A stretch of DNA of 64,000 nucleotides from Cohnella sp. GbtcB17 (GTDB lineage: Bacteria; Bacillota; Bacilli; Paenibacillales; Paenibacillaceae): NCBI RefSeq assembly GCF_019091135.1, contig NZ_JAGXJW010000045.1, positions 1 to 64,000 of the forward strand. Direction: 5' to 3'. Of the stretch, positions 17,844 to 26,938 are shown one piece after another; within the stretch, counting starts at the first letter, position 1, and every line of letters starts with the position of its first letter. Made by a program: the position numbers and the translations under genes. The notes beneath the pieces are model-generated. The model was not told the DNA's origin. It saw only the letters and a program-made list of their open reading frames with translations, and made no database searches.

Positions 17844-18009
17844 ATTGCAGTATCCCCTTTAATTAATAGGATGGGTCCCGATCATGAAGCGATCATTCGG
17901 TATTATTATGCCCTTTTTGACCGAATGCCACAACCTTCCGCTCTCGGGTCCTTATGACAATCCGTTGACAAACGTTCAATATCCCTTAAGGAAGAGGCGA
18001 GGTGCGAGG

Positions 18010-19224
18010 TTGGAGCGCTGGAAAATCAATTTGGCGGTGCTGTGGCTCGGCAACTTTCTGGTGATGGCCGGCATGACGATGATCACGCCATTTTTGTCCC
18101 TTTATTTGCAGCAGGACCTCGGCGTCGTCGGCGAGCATGAGATCGGTGTCTGGGCGGGGCTCATTTTTGCGGCGAATTTTGTCACTTCTTTTTTCTTTCA
18201 GCCGCTCTGGGGCAAGCTGTCGGACCGCTACGGACGCAAGGTCATGCTGCTGCGCTCCGGATTCGGCATGTCGATCGTCATGGTGCTCATGGGCTTCGCG
18301 GCGACGCCGCTTCATCTGCTGCTGCTTCGGATGGCGAACGGGATTATCTCCGGCTACTCCCCCGCCGCCGTCTCGCTCGTCTCCGCCTCGACGCCAAAAG
18401 AGAAAATCGGCTTCGCCATGGGCACCTTGCAATCCGGCGGCACCGCCGGTACGATCCTGGGTCCCCTGATCGGCGGATTGATGGCCGATACGCTCGGTTT
18501 TCGCCCCATTTTTTATATGACGGGCTCGCTCATGTTCGTCGCGTCCACGCTCTCCTGGCTGCTCGTGCGCGAGCGCTTCGACCGGGCGGCCGCCCGCATC
18601 GCGCCGCAAGTCAGTCTGGCTGCGGCTCTTAAGCAGTTGACCGCGATCCGGCAGCTGCCCGCCCTGTTTTCCGTTACCTTCCTCATTCAGTTCGCGATGC
18701 TGAGTCCGATGGCGCTTATTCCGATCTACGTGCAGCACTTGCACGGTGCAACGGAAAATCTCGCCTTCTGGGCCGGCTTCGTCGGCTCGGTGACGGGCTT
18801 TTCCAACATGATCAGCGCGCCTCTGCTCGGCAAACTGAGCGACCGTAAAGGAGCCACGCGCGTGCTGGTCTACTCGCTTCTTGGCGCCGGTCTGCTATTT
18901 ATTCCACAGGCCTTCGTCGCGAATGTGGGCCAGTTGCTCGTTTGCCGCTTTTTACTGGGCTGCTTTGTCGGGGGCCTCATCCCCACGGTCAATGCGCTCA
19001 TCCGCCGGCATACCCCCGACGACCAAGTGAGTATGGCGTTCGGCTTCAACAGCAGCGCCGTCGCTCTCGGCAACATGGCCGGTCCCGTCATCGGAGGCGC
19101 TTTGTCCGGATACATCGGCATCGAAGGCCTCTTCCTCGTCTCGGCCTCCGCGCTTCTCGGAACCTCGGTCTGGGCACGAAGCTCGCTAGTCAAAAGATCG
19201 CCCGCTGCGGCTAACGGACCATAA
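18010..19224 (+). CDS. MFS transporter, multidrug-efflux type
   Basis: A 12-helix major facilitator protein of 404 residues if translation begins at TTG 18010. That start is preferred because a purine-rich GAGGCGAGGTG precedes it and the protein then begins directly before the first membrane helix; upstream ATG codons (from 17884) would add 42 unlikely residues. The motif A region is WGKLSDRYGRKVMLLRSG (residues about 70-87), and a similar GKLSDRKGATR lies between helices 8 and 9. Drug export by proton antiport is a family-based guess. It converges on and overlaps the methyltransferase gene by 14 bases. Confidence 0.85.
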   Translation: MERWKINLAVLWLGNFLVMAGMTMITPFLSLYLQQDLGVVGEHEIGVWAGLIFAANFVTSFFFQPLWGKLSDRYGRKVMLLRSGFGMSIVMVLMGFAATPLHLLLLRMANGIISGYSPAAVSLVSASTPKEKIGFAMGTLQSGGTAGTILGPLIGGLMADTLGFRPIFYMTGSLMFVASTLSWLLVRERFDRAAARIAPQVSLAAALKQLTAIRQLPALFSVTFLIQFAMLSPMALIPIYVQHLHGATENLAFWAGFVGSVTGFSNMISAPLLGKLSDRKGATRVLVYSLLGAGLLFIPQAFVANVGQLLVCRFLLGCFVGGLIPTVNALIRRHTPDDQVSMAFGFNSSAVALGNMAGPVIGGALSGYIGIEGLFLVSASALLGTSVWARSSLVKRSPAAANGP

Positions 19225-19867
19225 ACAGCGCGAGTCCGTCGTACGAAGGCAAGTGCGTGCCGAGCAGGCGGGGATCCGTCGCCAATCGGCGATTGAAGTC
19301 TCGCACTGCCTGCACGGCCGGTCCTTGCTTCGTTTCATTTAGCGTGCGGCCTCTGAGCAGCGTATTGTCGGCGGCGATCAACGCGCCGGGCGCCGCAAGC
19401 TTGATCGCGCGTTCCAGGTAATTCGGATAATTTTCCTTGTCGGCGTCGATGAAAAAAAAGTCGAAGCGTCTGCCGGCCGCCTGCAGCTGGTCGAGCGACG
19501 TCAACGCGTCGCCCACGATCATTTCCGCAAACGCGCCGTAGCCGGCCGTCGCGATATTCGCGGTCGCGAGCGCCGCATATTCCGGCTTCAGCTCGAGCGA
19601 TGTGAGCCTGCCGCCTGCCGCCAATCCGCGTGCCAAACAGATGCCGCTGTACCCGGCCAGTGCGCCGATCTCGAGCACGGCCTTGCACCGCACCGCGGTG
19701 ACCAGCATCGTCAGCAGCCGGCCGTAACCGGGCGCCACCGATATGTCGGGCATCCCCCGCTCCCGAATCGACTCCCTCACGCGAGCCAGATCCTCGTCTT
19801 CGCCGAACAAGCCGTCCAAGTACGCTTCGGGACTAAGCGCCCCTTCGTTTTCTTTGTTTTCCGTCAT
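19211..19867 (-). CDS. O-methyltransferase, class I SAM-dependent
   Basis: A 218-residue protein of the catechol-type O-methyltransferase family (YrrM-like). The SAM-binding motif is VLEIGALAGYSGICLARGL, the metal/substrate loop is FFIDADKENYPNYLERA, and ALIAADNTLLRG follows. The ATG at 19867 is chosen because GAGGAGGAA sits just upstream; the frame extends a further 30 codons without a good site. In Firmicutes related enzymes have been linked to tRNA wobble-uridine methylation (TrmR/YrrM), so tRNA as well as small phenols is a plausible substrate. Confidence 0.85.
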   Translation of the reverse strand: MTENKENEGALSPEAYLDGLFGEDEDLARVRESIRERGMPDISVAPGYGRLLTMLVTAVRCKAVLEIGALAGYSGICLARGLAAGGRLTSLELKPEYAALATANIATAGYGAFAEMIVGDALTSLDQLQAAGRRFDFFFIDADKENYPNYLERAIKLAAPGALIAADNTLLRGRTLNETKQGPAVQAVRDFNRRLATDPRLLGTHLPSYDGLALFMVR

Positions 19868-19918
19868 ACGCGCTTCCTCCTCGAATACCGGATTCACGAG
19901 CTTTCCTGAGTGTACCAA

Positions 19919-19947
19919 ATTATAAACGCTGCGCGGCTTTCCTGCAA
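19919..19947 (-). promoter_or_regulatory. Promoter for the O-methyltransferase gene
   Basis: TTGCAG, 17 bases, then a perfect TATAAT on the minus strand, about 50 bases before the start codon. Confidence 0.5.
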
Positions 19948-19966
19948 AATTCGGCATCGTTCAAGC

Positions 19967-19995
19967 GTGAAAAAAACATGTCAAAGCGTTATACT
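19967..19995 (+). promoter_or_regulatory. Possible promoter for the LTA-synthase-like gene
   Basis: GTGAAA, 17 bases, then TATACT on the plus strand, 72 bases before the earliest start codon. The -35 match is weak. Confidence 0.35.
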
Positions 19996-20067
19996 GTTTT
20001 CTGTATGTAAACGCAGCCGCGGACGCGGCGAACAACAACGGAAACGGAATCTCGGTCCATCCGGAAA

Positions 20068-22074
20068 GTGAGGAATCATCATTTTATGAATACGCAGCTT
20101 CGAACGACAGCCGGCAAGGGCGTTAAGCTGGCGGCGAGCGGTCTGGCTTCCTGGCCCTACTGGGGCGCCATGCTGGTCGTCCTTTCTCTTGTATACAAGC
20201 TGAACTGGCTCGATCACCAGCTGAACGTCGGGGGTATGAACGAGTGGAAATGGAAGGTCAACTACGGCGCCATGGTCATCGCGACCTTCTGGGTCGTCTG
20301 GCTCGGGCGACGAGCTCGCGCAGTATCGCTGGCCCTTCTCGATTTGGTTTTATCCGTTCTTCTGTTCGCCGATCTCGTCTACTTCAGATACTTTAAAGAT
20401 TTCATATCCATCCCCGTGCTGCTGCAAGCGAATCAAGTCAGCTCGCTCGAAGACAGCATCTGGAGCCTGATCCATCGGGGAGACCTGGTACTGCTGTGCG
20501 ACATACCGGTAGCGCTCGCATACGCGGTATGGGCGTGCTGGTACTGGCGACCGGCACGGGTTGCCCACCGCAATGGTGGCGTGCAGGTACGCAGCAGATC
20601 CCGCTCCCGCCTCATGCTGAACACCGCGCTGGCGGGCCTTCTGCTCGCGATTGGAATATCCATGATCGTCGGCCCTGTCAATCAACAAAAAAACGGTTGG
20701 GCCAGCGGTCTTTTCGTCGGCAACTGGTGGAACATTCCCATTTACAACGTGACCGGCCTGCTCGGCTTTCACGGCTACGATACGTACCGGTACGCCAAGG
20801 AGCATTGGTTCAGCGGCGGCGTCAGCGAATCGCAGGTTCAAGAAGCGAAGGAATGGTTCGATGCTCGCAAACCTCTCCAGGAGCAAGCCGAATCGGAGCC
20901 GCTTTACGGTGCAGCCAAGGGTAAAAACATCTTCATGATCCAAGCCGAGGCGTTCCAATCGTTCGTCATCGGCCAATCCGTAGGCGGACAAGAGATTACG
21001 CCGAACTTAAACGCACTGATCGGCAAAAGCCTTTATTTCCCCAACTTCTATCATCAGACCGGTCAGGGCCGCACCTCGGACGCCGACTTCCTGACCAGCT
21101 GCTCGCTGCATCCGATGCCGACGGGCTCCGTATTCATCCGGTTCGCGGACCATGACTACAACTGCCTGCCCGAGCTCCTGAACGCCGAAGGCTACGATAC
21201 GACGGTTCACCATGCCTACGACGGCAGCTTCTGGAATCGCAACAATATGTACCACAATATGGACTACGGCAAGTTTTACAGCATCAAGGACTTCGACGAC
21301 GACGAGCCGCTCGGTTGGTCAATCGGCGACAAATCGTTCCTGCAGCAGACGGTCGATCAGATCAGGGAGCGCGGCGCATCGCCGTTTTACGCCTTTGCGA
21401 TTACGATCTCCGGCCATCATCCGTTTAACCTGCCCGACTACAAGACCGAGTTCGAAGTCGGCGACTTCGACGGCACGACGTTCGGCGATTACCTCCAGGC
21501 GGCGCACTACGTCGACGCGGCGATCGGAGAGCTCGTGGACCGGTTGAAAGACGAAGGCCTGTGGGACGACACGGTACTGATGCTGTACGGGGATCACGAC
21601 AACTCGCTCTACGACAAAAAGCCGTACGAGCAGCTGCTCGGAAAGTCGCTGTCTGAAGAAGAGATGGACGCAATCATTCGCAAAGTGCCTTTCTTTATCC
21701 ACTTCCCGGGCGACGAGTACGCGGGCGTCAAGGAAAAAGCGGTCGGACAGCTTGACACGGCCCCGACCGTCCTGCAGATGCTCGGTATCCCGATGGGCGA
21801 CAACAAAATGATGGGCGTCAGCATGCTGTCCGCCGCGGAAAAGCCCGTCGTCTTCCGCACCGGGGGCTTCACGGACGGCAAGGTGTATTATATGCCTTCA
21901 AACGGCGGTACGAACGACGGTACGAGCGGCGGCTCTTGTTACTCGCTCGCGGATGGATCGATAACGGACGTATCCGCATGCGCGGCAGGCAAGGAAGCGG
22001 CCGATAAGGAGCTTCGCGTCTCGGACATCGTCGTCGAGCACGATCTGCTGCCCGAGCTTAAAAAGGAAGAATGA
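20068..22074 (+). CDS. LTA synthase family protein (phosphoglycerol transferase)
   Basis: A 668-residue polytopic enzyme. The N-terminal 220 residues hold about five membrane helices; the rest is an extracellular sulfatase-fold domain. Key blocks are KNIFMIQAEAFQSFV (metal Glu), GQGRTSDADFL with the Thr nucleophile, ISGHHPF and MLYGDHDNSLYD. LtaS-type enzymes polymerise glycerol phosphate from phosphatidylglycerol into lipoteichoic acid. A GTG at 20068 and an ATG at 20086 are both possible starts, each with imperfect ribosome-site spacing. The spacing of conserved blocks supports a complete enzyme; primase versus polymerase role is undecided. Confidence 0.9.
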   Translation: MRNHHFMNTQLRTTAGKGVKLAASGLASWPYWGAMLVVLSLVYKLNWLDHQLNVGGMNEWKWKVNYGAMVIATFWVVWLGRRARAVSLALLDLVLSVLLFADLVYFRYFKDFISIPVLLQANQVSSLEDSIWSLIHRGDLVLLCDIPVALAYAVWACWYWRPARVAHRNGGVQVRSRSRSRLMLNTALAGLLLAIGISMIVGPVNQQKNGWASGLFVGNWWNIPIYNVTGLLGFHGYDTYRYAKEHWFSGGVSESQVQEAKEWFDARKPLQEQAESEPLYGAAKGKNIFMIQAEAFQSFVIGQSVGGQEITPNLNALIGKSLYFPNFYHQTGQGRTSDADFLTSCSLHPMPTGSVFIRFADHDYNCLPELLNAEGYDTTVHHAYDGSFWNRNNMYHNMDYGKFYSIKDFDDDEPLGWSIGDKSFLQQTVDQIRERGASPFYAFAITISGHHPFNLPDYKTEFEVGDFDGTTFGDYLQAAHYVDAAIGELVDRLKDEGLWDDTVLMLYGDHDNSLYDKKPYEQLLGKSLSEEEMDAIIRKVPFFIHFPGDEYAGVKEKAVGQLDTAPTVLQMLGIPMGDNKMMGVSMLSAAEKPVVFRTGGFTDGKVYYMPSNGGTNDGTSGGSCYSLADGSITDVSACAAGKEAADKELRVSDIVVEHDLLPELKKEE

Positions 22075-22084
22075 ACGAACAAAA

Positions 22085-22124
22085 AAAGAGCGCATCGGCC
22101 GCATTAAACGGTCGGGCGCTCTTT
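22085..22124. terminator. Bidirectional terminator between the LTA-synthase-like and DUF1450 genes
   Basis: A 9-bp stem AAAGAGCGC with GCGCTCTTT. An A7 run on its left gives a U-tract for the minus-strand operon, and CTTTCGGTTT follows on the plus strand. Confidence 0.8.
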
Positions 22125-22128
22125 CGGT

Positions 22129-22431
22129 TTATTTGCGGGCTTTGATAAACGGCTTGACCTTCTCGAGCGCCTCGTCTTCCGTCGGGGCGGCGATATACCG
22201 GCCGTTGATGAAAATGAACGCCCGCTTGGCGCAAGGGCCGCAGTACGACTTGCAGCCGACGCGAATCTCGGCGGACGGATCGAGCTTCTGCAGCTTGCTT
22301 GTCAGCGTCTTGACCCGTGTATGATTGCATTTGTCGCAAATGCGGATATCGTTGGGGCTCGGTCCCGCAAGCGGGTCCGCGGCAGGAATAACGCGGACCT
22401 CGGGTGGCGCGGCTCGATTAATGGTCGCCAT
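22129..22431 (-). CDS. DUF1450 / thioredoxin-like ferredoxin-fold protein
   Basis: A 100-residue protein with ICDKCNHTRVKTLTSKL and GCKSYCGPCAKRAFIFINGRYI. The spacing of the second block matches the DUF1450 (YuzB-like) family, which resembles thioredoxin-like 2Fe-2S ferredoxins. Five cysteines, two of them in CGPC, could bind an Fe-S cluster or act in redox exchange. Its start overlaps the end of the IscA-like gene by 14 bases, so the two are coupled, which suggests a joint role in Fe-S or redox chemistry. Function unproven. Confidence 0.75.
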   Translation of the reverse strand: MATINRAAPPEVRVIPAADPLAGPSPNDIRICDKCNHTRVKTLTSKLQKLDPSAEIRVGCKSYCGPCAKRAFIFINGRYIAAPTEDEALEKVKPFIKARK

Positions 22432-22720
22432 GGTTCCCCTTGCTCGGATTGGTGATCACAAAGCCCTCCTGCGGGAAGTAGAGGTAGTCGATCTTGACGC
22501 CGTCGAGCAGCTCGACGCCCTTGGCGAGCACAACGTCGATACCTTTATCTGTAGAGACGATCTCGTCTTCCTCCGTCGGCTTGGACATGTCCAGGCCGTA
22601 GTGGGCGTGATCGCCGTGGCTGTGCGTAATCAGGACGCGGAGATACAAGTCTTCGTTCTCCGGCTTGTCCAGCTCGAGCTTCAGAATCTTGGCCGCATTG
22701 CGCGTAATCTTGCATTGCAT
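22418..22720 (-). CDS. HesB/IscA-like protein without cysteines in the cluster site
   Basis: About 100 residues with the IscA/HesB layout: MQCKITRNAAKIL start, a beta-rich centre, and the C-terminal GVKIDYLYFPQEGFVITNP. In A-type carriers the central motif carries Cys (GGCSG) and the C-terminus CGCG; here the centre reads THSHGDHAHYGLDM, a run of His and Asp, and the C-terminus ends SKGNHGDH. Classical cluster transfer is therefore unlikely; metal binding by His is possible. ATG 22720 is preferred (GGAG 11 bases upstream), with an alternative start at 22747. Coupled to the DUF1450 gene. Confidence 0.7.
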   Translation of the reverse strand: MQCKITRNAAKILKLELDKPENEDLYLRVLITHSHGDHAHYGLDMSKPTEEDEIVSTDKGIDVVLAKGVELLDGVKIDYLYFPQEGFVITNPSKGNHGDH

Positions 22721-22799
22721 GATCGTATTCACTCCAATCGTCGGCATCTCTCCCTGCGGATGCCGTGCCTCGCCGGGGAGATCATGTTCTATTGTATAT

Positions 22800-24041
22800 T
22801 CACCCCGGGCTTAAGTCCAGCGCTTCCGTAAGCAGCCGAACACAATTGTCGTATATATCCTCGAAGTCGGATAGCGGCAACGGATTGTGCCCCCAGCCCG
22901 CCTCGACGGTAAAGCCGGGACGGCGATAATTCGCGATGAACCAATCCTTGTAGCCTGCGTCGCTGCCCGTGATCTCGACGGGCCTATACCCGGAGGCGAG
23001 TCCCAGGCGATGCGCCCATGCCTTCGATTCCTGCGGCTCCAGCCCGCCGTAATTCCAATAGATCTCCTCGCCTTGCGTATGCAGCGCGATGACCGCATCG
23101 AAGCTATGCGCATCGGTGAACGCCGCCAGCGCCGCCGCTTCCGGCTCGGAGAGCGGCGCTTCGCCTCCATAATCGCGCGGTGCGGGGCCGTGGACGGCGC
23201 GGCGACGGCGCTCTTCCTCCCAGCCTGCGGGAAATTGATCGTTGAGATCGACCCCTCTGGCGTTGGCCTTCCAATTGCGAAAAGAAGCGGAGCCGCGGTT
23301 CCATCTGCCGATCCGCGCGCCGAGCGGATGCTCCGGTCGCAGCCCTTCCTGCACCAGCTCGACGCCGTCGGGATTGACCATCGGTACGACCCACAGCGTC
23401 GTCCGCCTATACAGGTCGGCCGCTTCGAAGCCGCCGATCTGCGTCTTGCGGCGGCAAGCCCGGCCGTAGTCCTCCAGAAAGCGCATCGCGACGAGCGACG
23501 TGATCCATTCGTTGGCGTGCATGGCCGCATTCACGTGCCAGCGGAACGGACCGTCACCGATGCCGGCGGCGAGGATCGGCTTGCCCAAGACGCTGCTTCC
23601 GATCGCAGCCGTCCTGATAAAGGGAAATGCGCTCGTCAGACGCTTCAAATCGGCGGCCACCCGGTCCGGCCCGTAAGCGGACGAAGGCATGACGATGCGG
23701 CCTGCCGCCGCGGGCAGTGCGATTTGCGTTCCCGGCGCCGGTTCGGCGGTTTCGGCGGTTCCGACTGTTTCGGCGGACCATTGCGGATTAAGCTCTCTAA
23801 GCCGTCCAACCGTGCAGCCGCACCATTCGGCGATCGCGGCCAGCGTATCTCCGGGTTGCACGACGTACATGCGATTCTGCGCCGGCACGGCGGGCACGTA
23901 CAGCAGCTCGCCCGCGCGAATCGGCTCATCCGCAGGCCGCTGCGGGTTCGCGCGGACGAGCTCGCGGACTCCCACTCGGGCCGAGCGGGCGATCGATCTG
24001 TACGTATCCCCGAGCGCCGCCACGTATTTTTCCATGCGCAT
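22800..24041 (-). CDS. LysM-M14 zinc carboxypeptidase (gamma-D-glutamyl-diamino acid endopeptidase type)
   Basis: A 413-residue enzyme with two N-terminal LysM repeats (residues about 5-50 and 58-105, the second MYVVQPGDTLAAIAEWCGC) and a C-terminal M14 domain. Zinc and catalytic residues are visible in MHANEW (His, Glu), MVNPDGVELV, ALHTQGEEIYWNYGG (His) and FTVEAGWGHNPLP (catalytic Glu). This domain order matches Bacillus endopeptidase I, which cleaves the gamma-D-Glu to diamino acid bond of peptidoglycan, often in spores. No signal peptide is visible, which also fits that spore-associated family. GGAGGG lies 7 bases before the ATG. Confidence 0.9.
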   Translation of the reverse strand: MRMEKYVAALGDTYRSIARSARVGVRELVRANPQRPADEPIRAGELLYVPAVPAQNRMYVVQPGDTLAAIAEWCGCTVGRLRELNPQWSAETVGTAETAEPAPGTQIALPAAAGRIVMPSSAYGPDRVAADLKRLTSAFPFIRTAAIGSSVLGKPILAAGIGDGPFRWHVNAAMHANEWITSLVAMRFLEDYGRACRRKTQIGGFEAADLYRRTTLWVVPMVNPDGVELVQEGLRPEHPLGARIGRWNRGSASFRNWKANARGVDLNDQFPAGWEEERRRRAVHGPAPRDYGGEAPLSEPEAAALAAFTDAHSFDAVIALHTQGEEIYWNYGGLEPQESKAWAHRLGLASGYRPVEITGSDAGYKDWFIANYRRPGFTVEAGWGHNPLPLSDFEDIYDNCVRLLTEALDLSPG

Positions 24042-24143
24042 CTACATTCCCTCCCTGCGTTCGCTGCGCACTGCGTCCGGCTCGTCTTGCTTCCGCCGAC
24101 GCGGTATATTTTTGTATGCCTTGACGGGCGGGGATATGACGCC

Positions 24144-24192
24144 GAAAAAAACGAAGCCCTCCGATCGTCCGCGGGACGACCGAAAGGCTTCG
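24144..24192 (-). terminator. Terminator after glutamate racemase
   Basis: A long hairpin (24152-24158 CGAAGCC with 24186-24192 GGCTTCG, with a further inner stem around GATCGTCC/GGACGACC) followed on the minus strand by GTTTTTTTC. It lies between racE and the LysM-M14 gene. Confidence 0.75.
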
Positions 24193-24205
24193 GTGAATGA
24201 ACTGC

Positions 24206-25021
24206 TTATGCGCCGATATGCGGCACCTGCCAGACGACCGGCGTCAGCCGAATCTGCTCGCCGAGCCAGGTCTGGGCGATCTCCCGGAACTTCGCGGGAT
24301 CGCCGCTGCAAAAAAACTGGTGCAGCGGCGCGTCGTCCGCCTCCGCAAGCTGGCCGGATCGCTCCAAAATCGCGCGGATCTCTCTGGCGGTCTCGTCGGC
24401 CGAGCTGATGAGCGCGACGTCCGGCCCCATCGCCTCCGAGATCGCGTCGGCAAGGAACGGATAATGGGTGCAGCCCAAGATCAGGCTGTCCAGATCCTTG
24501 CCTTTGAGCGAAGCGAGCGAGGACTCCACGATCTCCTGCGTGCGCGCCGAGCGAAAATTGCCGTCCTCGACGAGCGGCACGAAGTCCGGGCAGGCCCGGC
24601 TCACGACTTGAACGCTGTCGCCCGACAGCGTACGCAGTGCCGCCTCGTAGGCGCCGCTGCGAATCGTGCCCTCCGTCCCGATGACGCCGATGACGCCCGT
24701 TCGCGTGCGTCCGAGCGCGGCGCGCGCGCCGGGACCGATGACGCCGACCACGGGCACGGAGACGCGGCCCGTGATATCCTCGAGCGCGACGGCCGTTGCC
24801 GTATTGCAGGCGATGACGATCATTTTCGGATTGAATTGGACGAGATAGTCGACAATCTCCCGGGTAAATTCGACCACTTGCTCGGCTGAGCGGGACCCGT
24901 AAGGCGTGCGCGCCGTATCGCCGAAATATAAAATCTTCTCTCGGGGTAGCTGACGCATCACTTCTTTGACGACTGTCAGTCCGCCCACGCCGGAGTCCAG
25001 GACTGCGATCGCTTGTTGCAC
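24206..25021 (-). CDS. racE: Glutamate racemase
   Basis: A 271-residue enzyme that makes D-glutamate for peptidoglycan. Conserved features include IAVLDSGVGGLTVVKE, YFGDTARTPYGSRS, the first catalytic Cys in IACNTATAVAL and the second in ILGCTHYPFL. Length and motifs are normal for MurI/RacE. It lies upstream of the wall peptidase gene on the same strand, but a strong terminator separates them. Confidence 0.95.
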   Translation of the reverse strand: MQQAIAVLDSGVGGLTVVKEVMRQLPREKILYFGDTARTPYGSRSAEQVVEFTREIVDYLVQFNPKMIVIACNTATAVALEDITGRVSVPVVGVIGPGARAALGRTRTGVIGVIGTEGTIRSGAYEAALRTLSGDSVQVVSRACPDFVPLVEDGNFRSARTQEIVESSLASLKGKDLDSLILGCTHYPFLADAISEAMGPDVALISSADETAREIRAILERSGQLAEADDAPLHQFFCSGDPAKFREIAQTWLGEQIRLTPVVWQVPHIGA

Positions 25022-25190
25022 GAGAACACCGCTTTCTGCTAAGGAGATGACGAATCTAGATAAATTATGAGATTTTCGCGCAAAAGGTACCTACATATTA
25101 GCGCATATTCAGATGCGGTTCAAGGCGTGAAGCGGCGCCGCCCGGACGCTCCGGACGGCGTTAAGGGGAAGCGATGCCGCGCTATCGTTA

Positions 25191-25487
25191 TCAGATCGCT
25201 GCTTCTTCTTCGGATGCGGGAACGGTCTCCTCGACGCTATTTTTGCCGAACCTGGCGCGCACGCTGCCGGCCCAATCCGCGGACTTTTTCGCTACATTTT
25301 GCGCGGCGCTGCCTGCCGCCTTGCCGATATCGGCCGTCTTCGCGCCGACGAGCTGGGCAGTGTCTGCGATATCCTTGCGAAGTTCTTTACCCGGTTTCGG
25401 CGCAAATAGCAACGCGGCGGCGGCGCCGAGCGCAGCGCCGGAAACGGCGCCAAAAAGGAATGATTTAACAACCTTGCGTTCTGCCAT
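25191..25487 (-). CDS. YtxH domain protein
   Basis: A 98-residue protein beginning with a hydrophobic glycine-rich helix (FLFGAVSGAALGAAAALLFAPKPGKELR), the hallmark of the YtxH family, followed by an amphipathic Ala/Lys-rich helix and an acidic tail. Probably membrane-associated and stress-related, as in Bacillus, where ytxH is controlled by sigma B and sigma H. It follows the DUF948 gene on the same strand. Confidence 0.85.
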   Translation of the reverse strand: MAERKVVKSFLFGAVSGAALGAAAALLFAPKPGKELRKDIADTAQLVGAKTADIGKAAGSAAQNVAKKSADWAGSVRARFGKNSVEETVPASEEEAAI

Positions 25488-25549
25488 CGTGAATCCCTCC
25501 GATTTTCAAGTTACGTGCGTTGGCTGCCTTCCGATCCGCGCTTGCGGCG

Positions 25550-25966
25550 TCAGACGGCCCTGCCTTCGTCTTCCGGAGGAGAGACTTCGGCGGACGACTC
25601 GCCGTATGACGAGCCCGCAGAATCGGCACCGCCCTGCGTCCAGCGCGCGAACCGTCCGCGCCACGCATCCAGGAACGCCGCCGCCGTCTCGGCCGATCTC
25701 GCGGCGGCTTCGCCGAACGCTCTGCCGCCCTCCGCGAGTCTGGCCGCGGATCGGGCTGCGCCGCGGCACAGTTCCGCTGCTTCGGCGGCGCCAGACGCCA
25801 GCCGGCGCATCTGCCGCAGCGATTCGGCGCCTTCGGTCTCCAGCGTCCTGGCGGCCTCCCTGCAGGCGCCGAGCGCACGCGCCGCCGCCACCCCCGCGAG
25901 CAGCGCCGCGACCGCAACGGCCGCAAACATGACCGCCGCAGCATATCCCGCGATCGTCCAAGCCAT
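25550..25966 (-). CDS. DUF948 (YtxG-like) membrane protein
   Basis: A 138-residue protein with an N-terminal transmembrane helix (WTIAGYAAAVMFAAVAVAALLAGV) and a long Ala/Arg/Glu-rich, probably coiled-coil, region, ending in an acidic Ser-rich tail. DUF948 genes are typically next to ytxH, as here. The ATG at 25966 has AAAGGAGGAG directly upstream; a longer frame back to 26062 has no such site. Likely a general-stress envelope protein. Confidence 0.78.
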   Translation of the reverse strand: MAWTIAGYAAAVMFAAVAVAALLAGVAAARALGACREAARTLETEGAESLRQMRRLASGAAEAAELCRGAARSAARLAEGGRAFGEAAARSAETAAAFLDAWRGRFARWTQGGADSAGSSYGESSAEVSPPEDEGRAV

Positions 25967-26241
25967 CGTCTCTCCTCCTTTCGAATCGAACCTCCGTATG
26001 TGAAGCCGGGCATTCGCCCATGCGCTTAACACAGTATAAGAAGTTGCGGCCCGTCCTGACACAGCGGACTGGCTTTATTTTTAAACCGGCGTTCGCTCGC
26101 CTGGAGCAGTCGTCCAACGCAATCGCTCCCGGAAGCCATGCATACTTCCTCGACTGGCGCCATAAGCGCCACCGGACAGCAAAAAGCCGGCCCGAGGCTT
26201 CCACCCCTGCCGACTTCGATTATCGCTCTATAGAACGCGCG

Positions 26242-26904
26242 CTAAGATGTCGCCGCTTTTTCCGCTGTCGGACGCCGGATCGCATAGGCGCATTTGACGC
26301 CGCCGTCCGCCATGCATTCGGTCCGCTTGACCTCGACGCCCAGCAGCGCCTCGAACAGCTGCTGCTCGCAGCGGCACGCCTCGCGATACTTGCCCGCGAC
26401 CTGGGCGATCGGACAGTTGTACTCGTACAACATGTACCGCTCTCCCGCCCCGTCCCGCTCCCAGTGGGACATGTAGCCGCCCGCCTGCTGGATCGCGGCC
26501 AGCTCGGCCACCCGCTCCTCGAGCGTCGCGCCGGCCATCGCCGCCTTGTGCCTCGCGATGAGCTTGTCGCGTCGCCCCGCGAACATGCGGCCGATAATCG
26601 CCTCGCCCGCAGGATCGTCGTCGAGCTCTCCGAGCAGATCGAGCGCAAGCTGCGGATACTTTTTGGGAAACAGATCGTCCGCGCGCGGCGTAAGACGGTA
26701 TATAGAAACGGGCCTGCCCATCGCTTGCTTCACGGTCTCGGCTTCGACGAGTCCCTCGCGCTCCAAGGCCTGAATGTGGCGGCGGACGCCCATCTCCGTG
26801 ATCGACAGCGCCTGCGAGAGCGACGCGATGCTGCCGCCGCCTCCCGTCCGGAGCGTCTGGAGCAGCTGCTGGCGTGTTGTCCTTCCTTCGTCGTGCGGCA
26901 GCAT
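26242..26904 (-). CDS. SufR-like helix-turn-helix regulator with conserved cysteines
   Basis: A 220-residue regulator with an N-terminal winged helix (SIASLSQALSITEMGVRRHIQALEREGLVEAETVKQAMGRP split over residues 25-64) and a C-terminal sensor region. Cysteines at about 164 (YNCP), 177, 179, 197 and 205 resemble the cluster-binding pattern of SufR, the Fe-S-sensing repressor of suf operons; the C164-x12-C177 spacing matches. An Fe-S or metal cofactor is inferred. The ATG at 26904 is preferred over an upstream ATG (26940) because GGAGGAGAGG precedes it. No suf operon is nearby. Confidence 0.78.
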   Translation of the reverse strand: MLPHDEGRTTRQQLLQTLRTGGGGSIASLSQALSITEMGVRRHIQALEREGLVEAETVKQAMGRPVSIYRLTPRADDLFPKKYPQLALDLLGELDDDPAGEAIIGRMFAGRRDKLIARHKAAMAGATLEERVAELAAIQQAGGYMSHWERDGAGERYMLYEYNCPIAQVAGKYREACRCEQQLFEALLGVEVKRTECMADGGVKCAYAIRRPTAEKAATS

Positions 26905-26938
26905 AGGCCTCTCCTCCCACATGCGAACGGCGTCAAAC

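Noticed and set aside
25022-25190. Possible small RNA or terminator downstream of the YtxH gene
   Set aside because: Only weak GC-rich complementarity without a U-tract; nothing firm enough to report.
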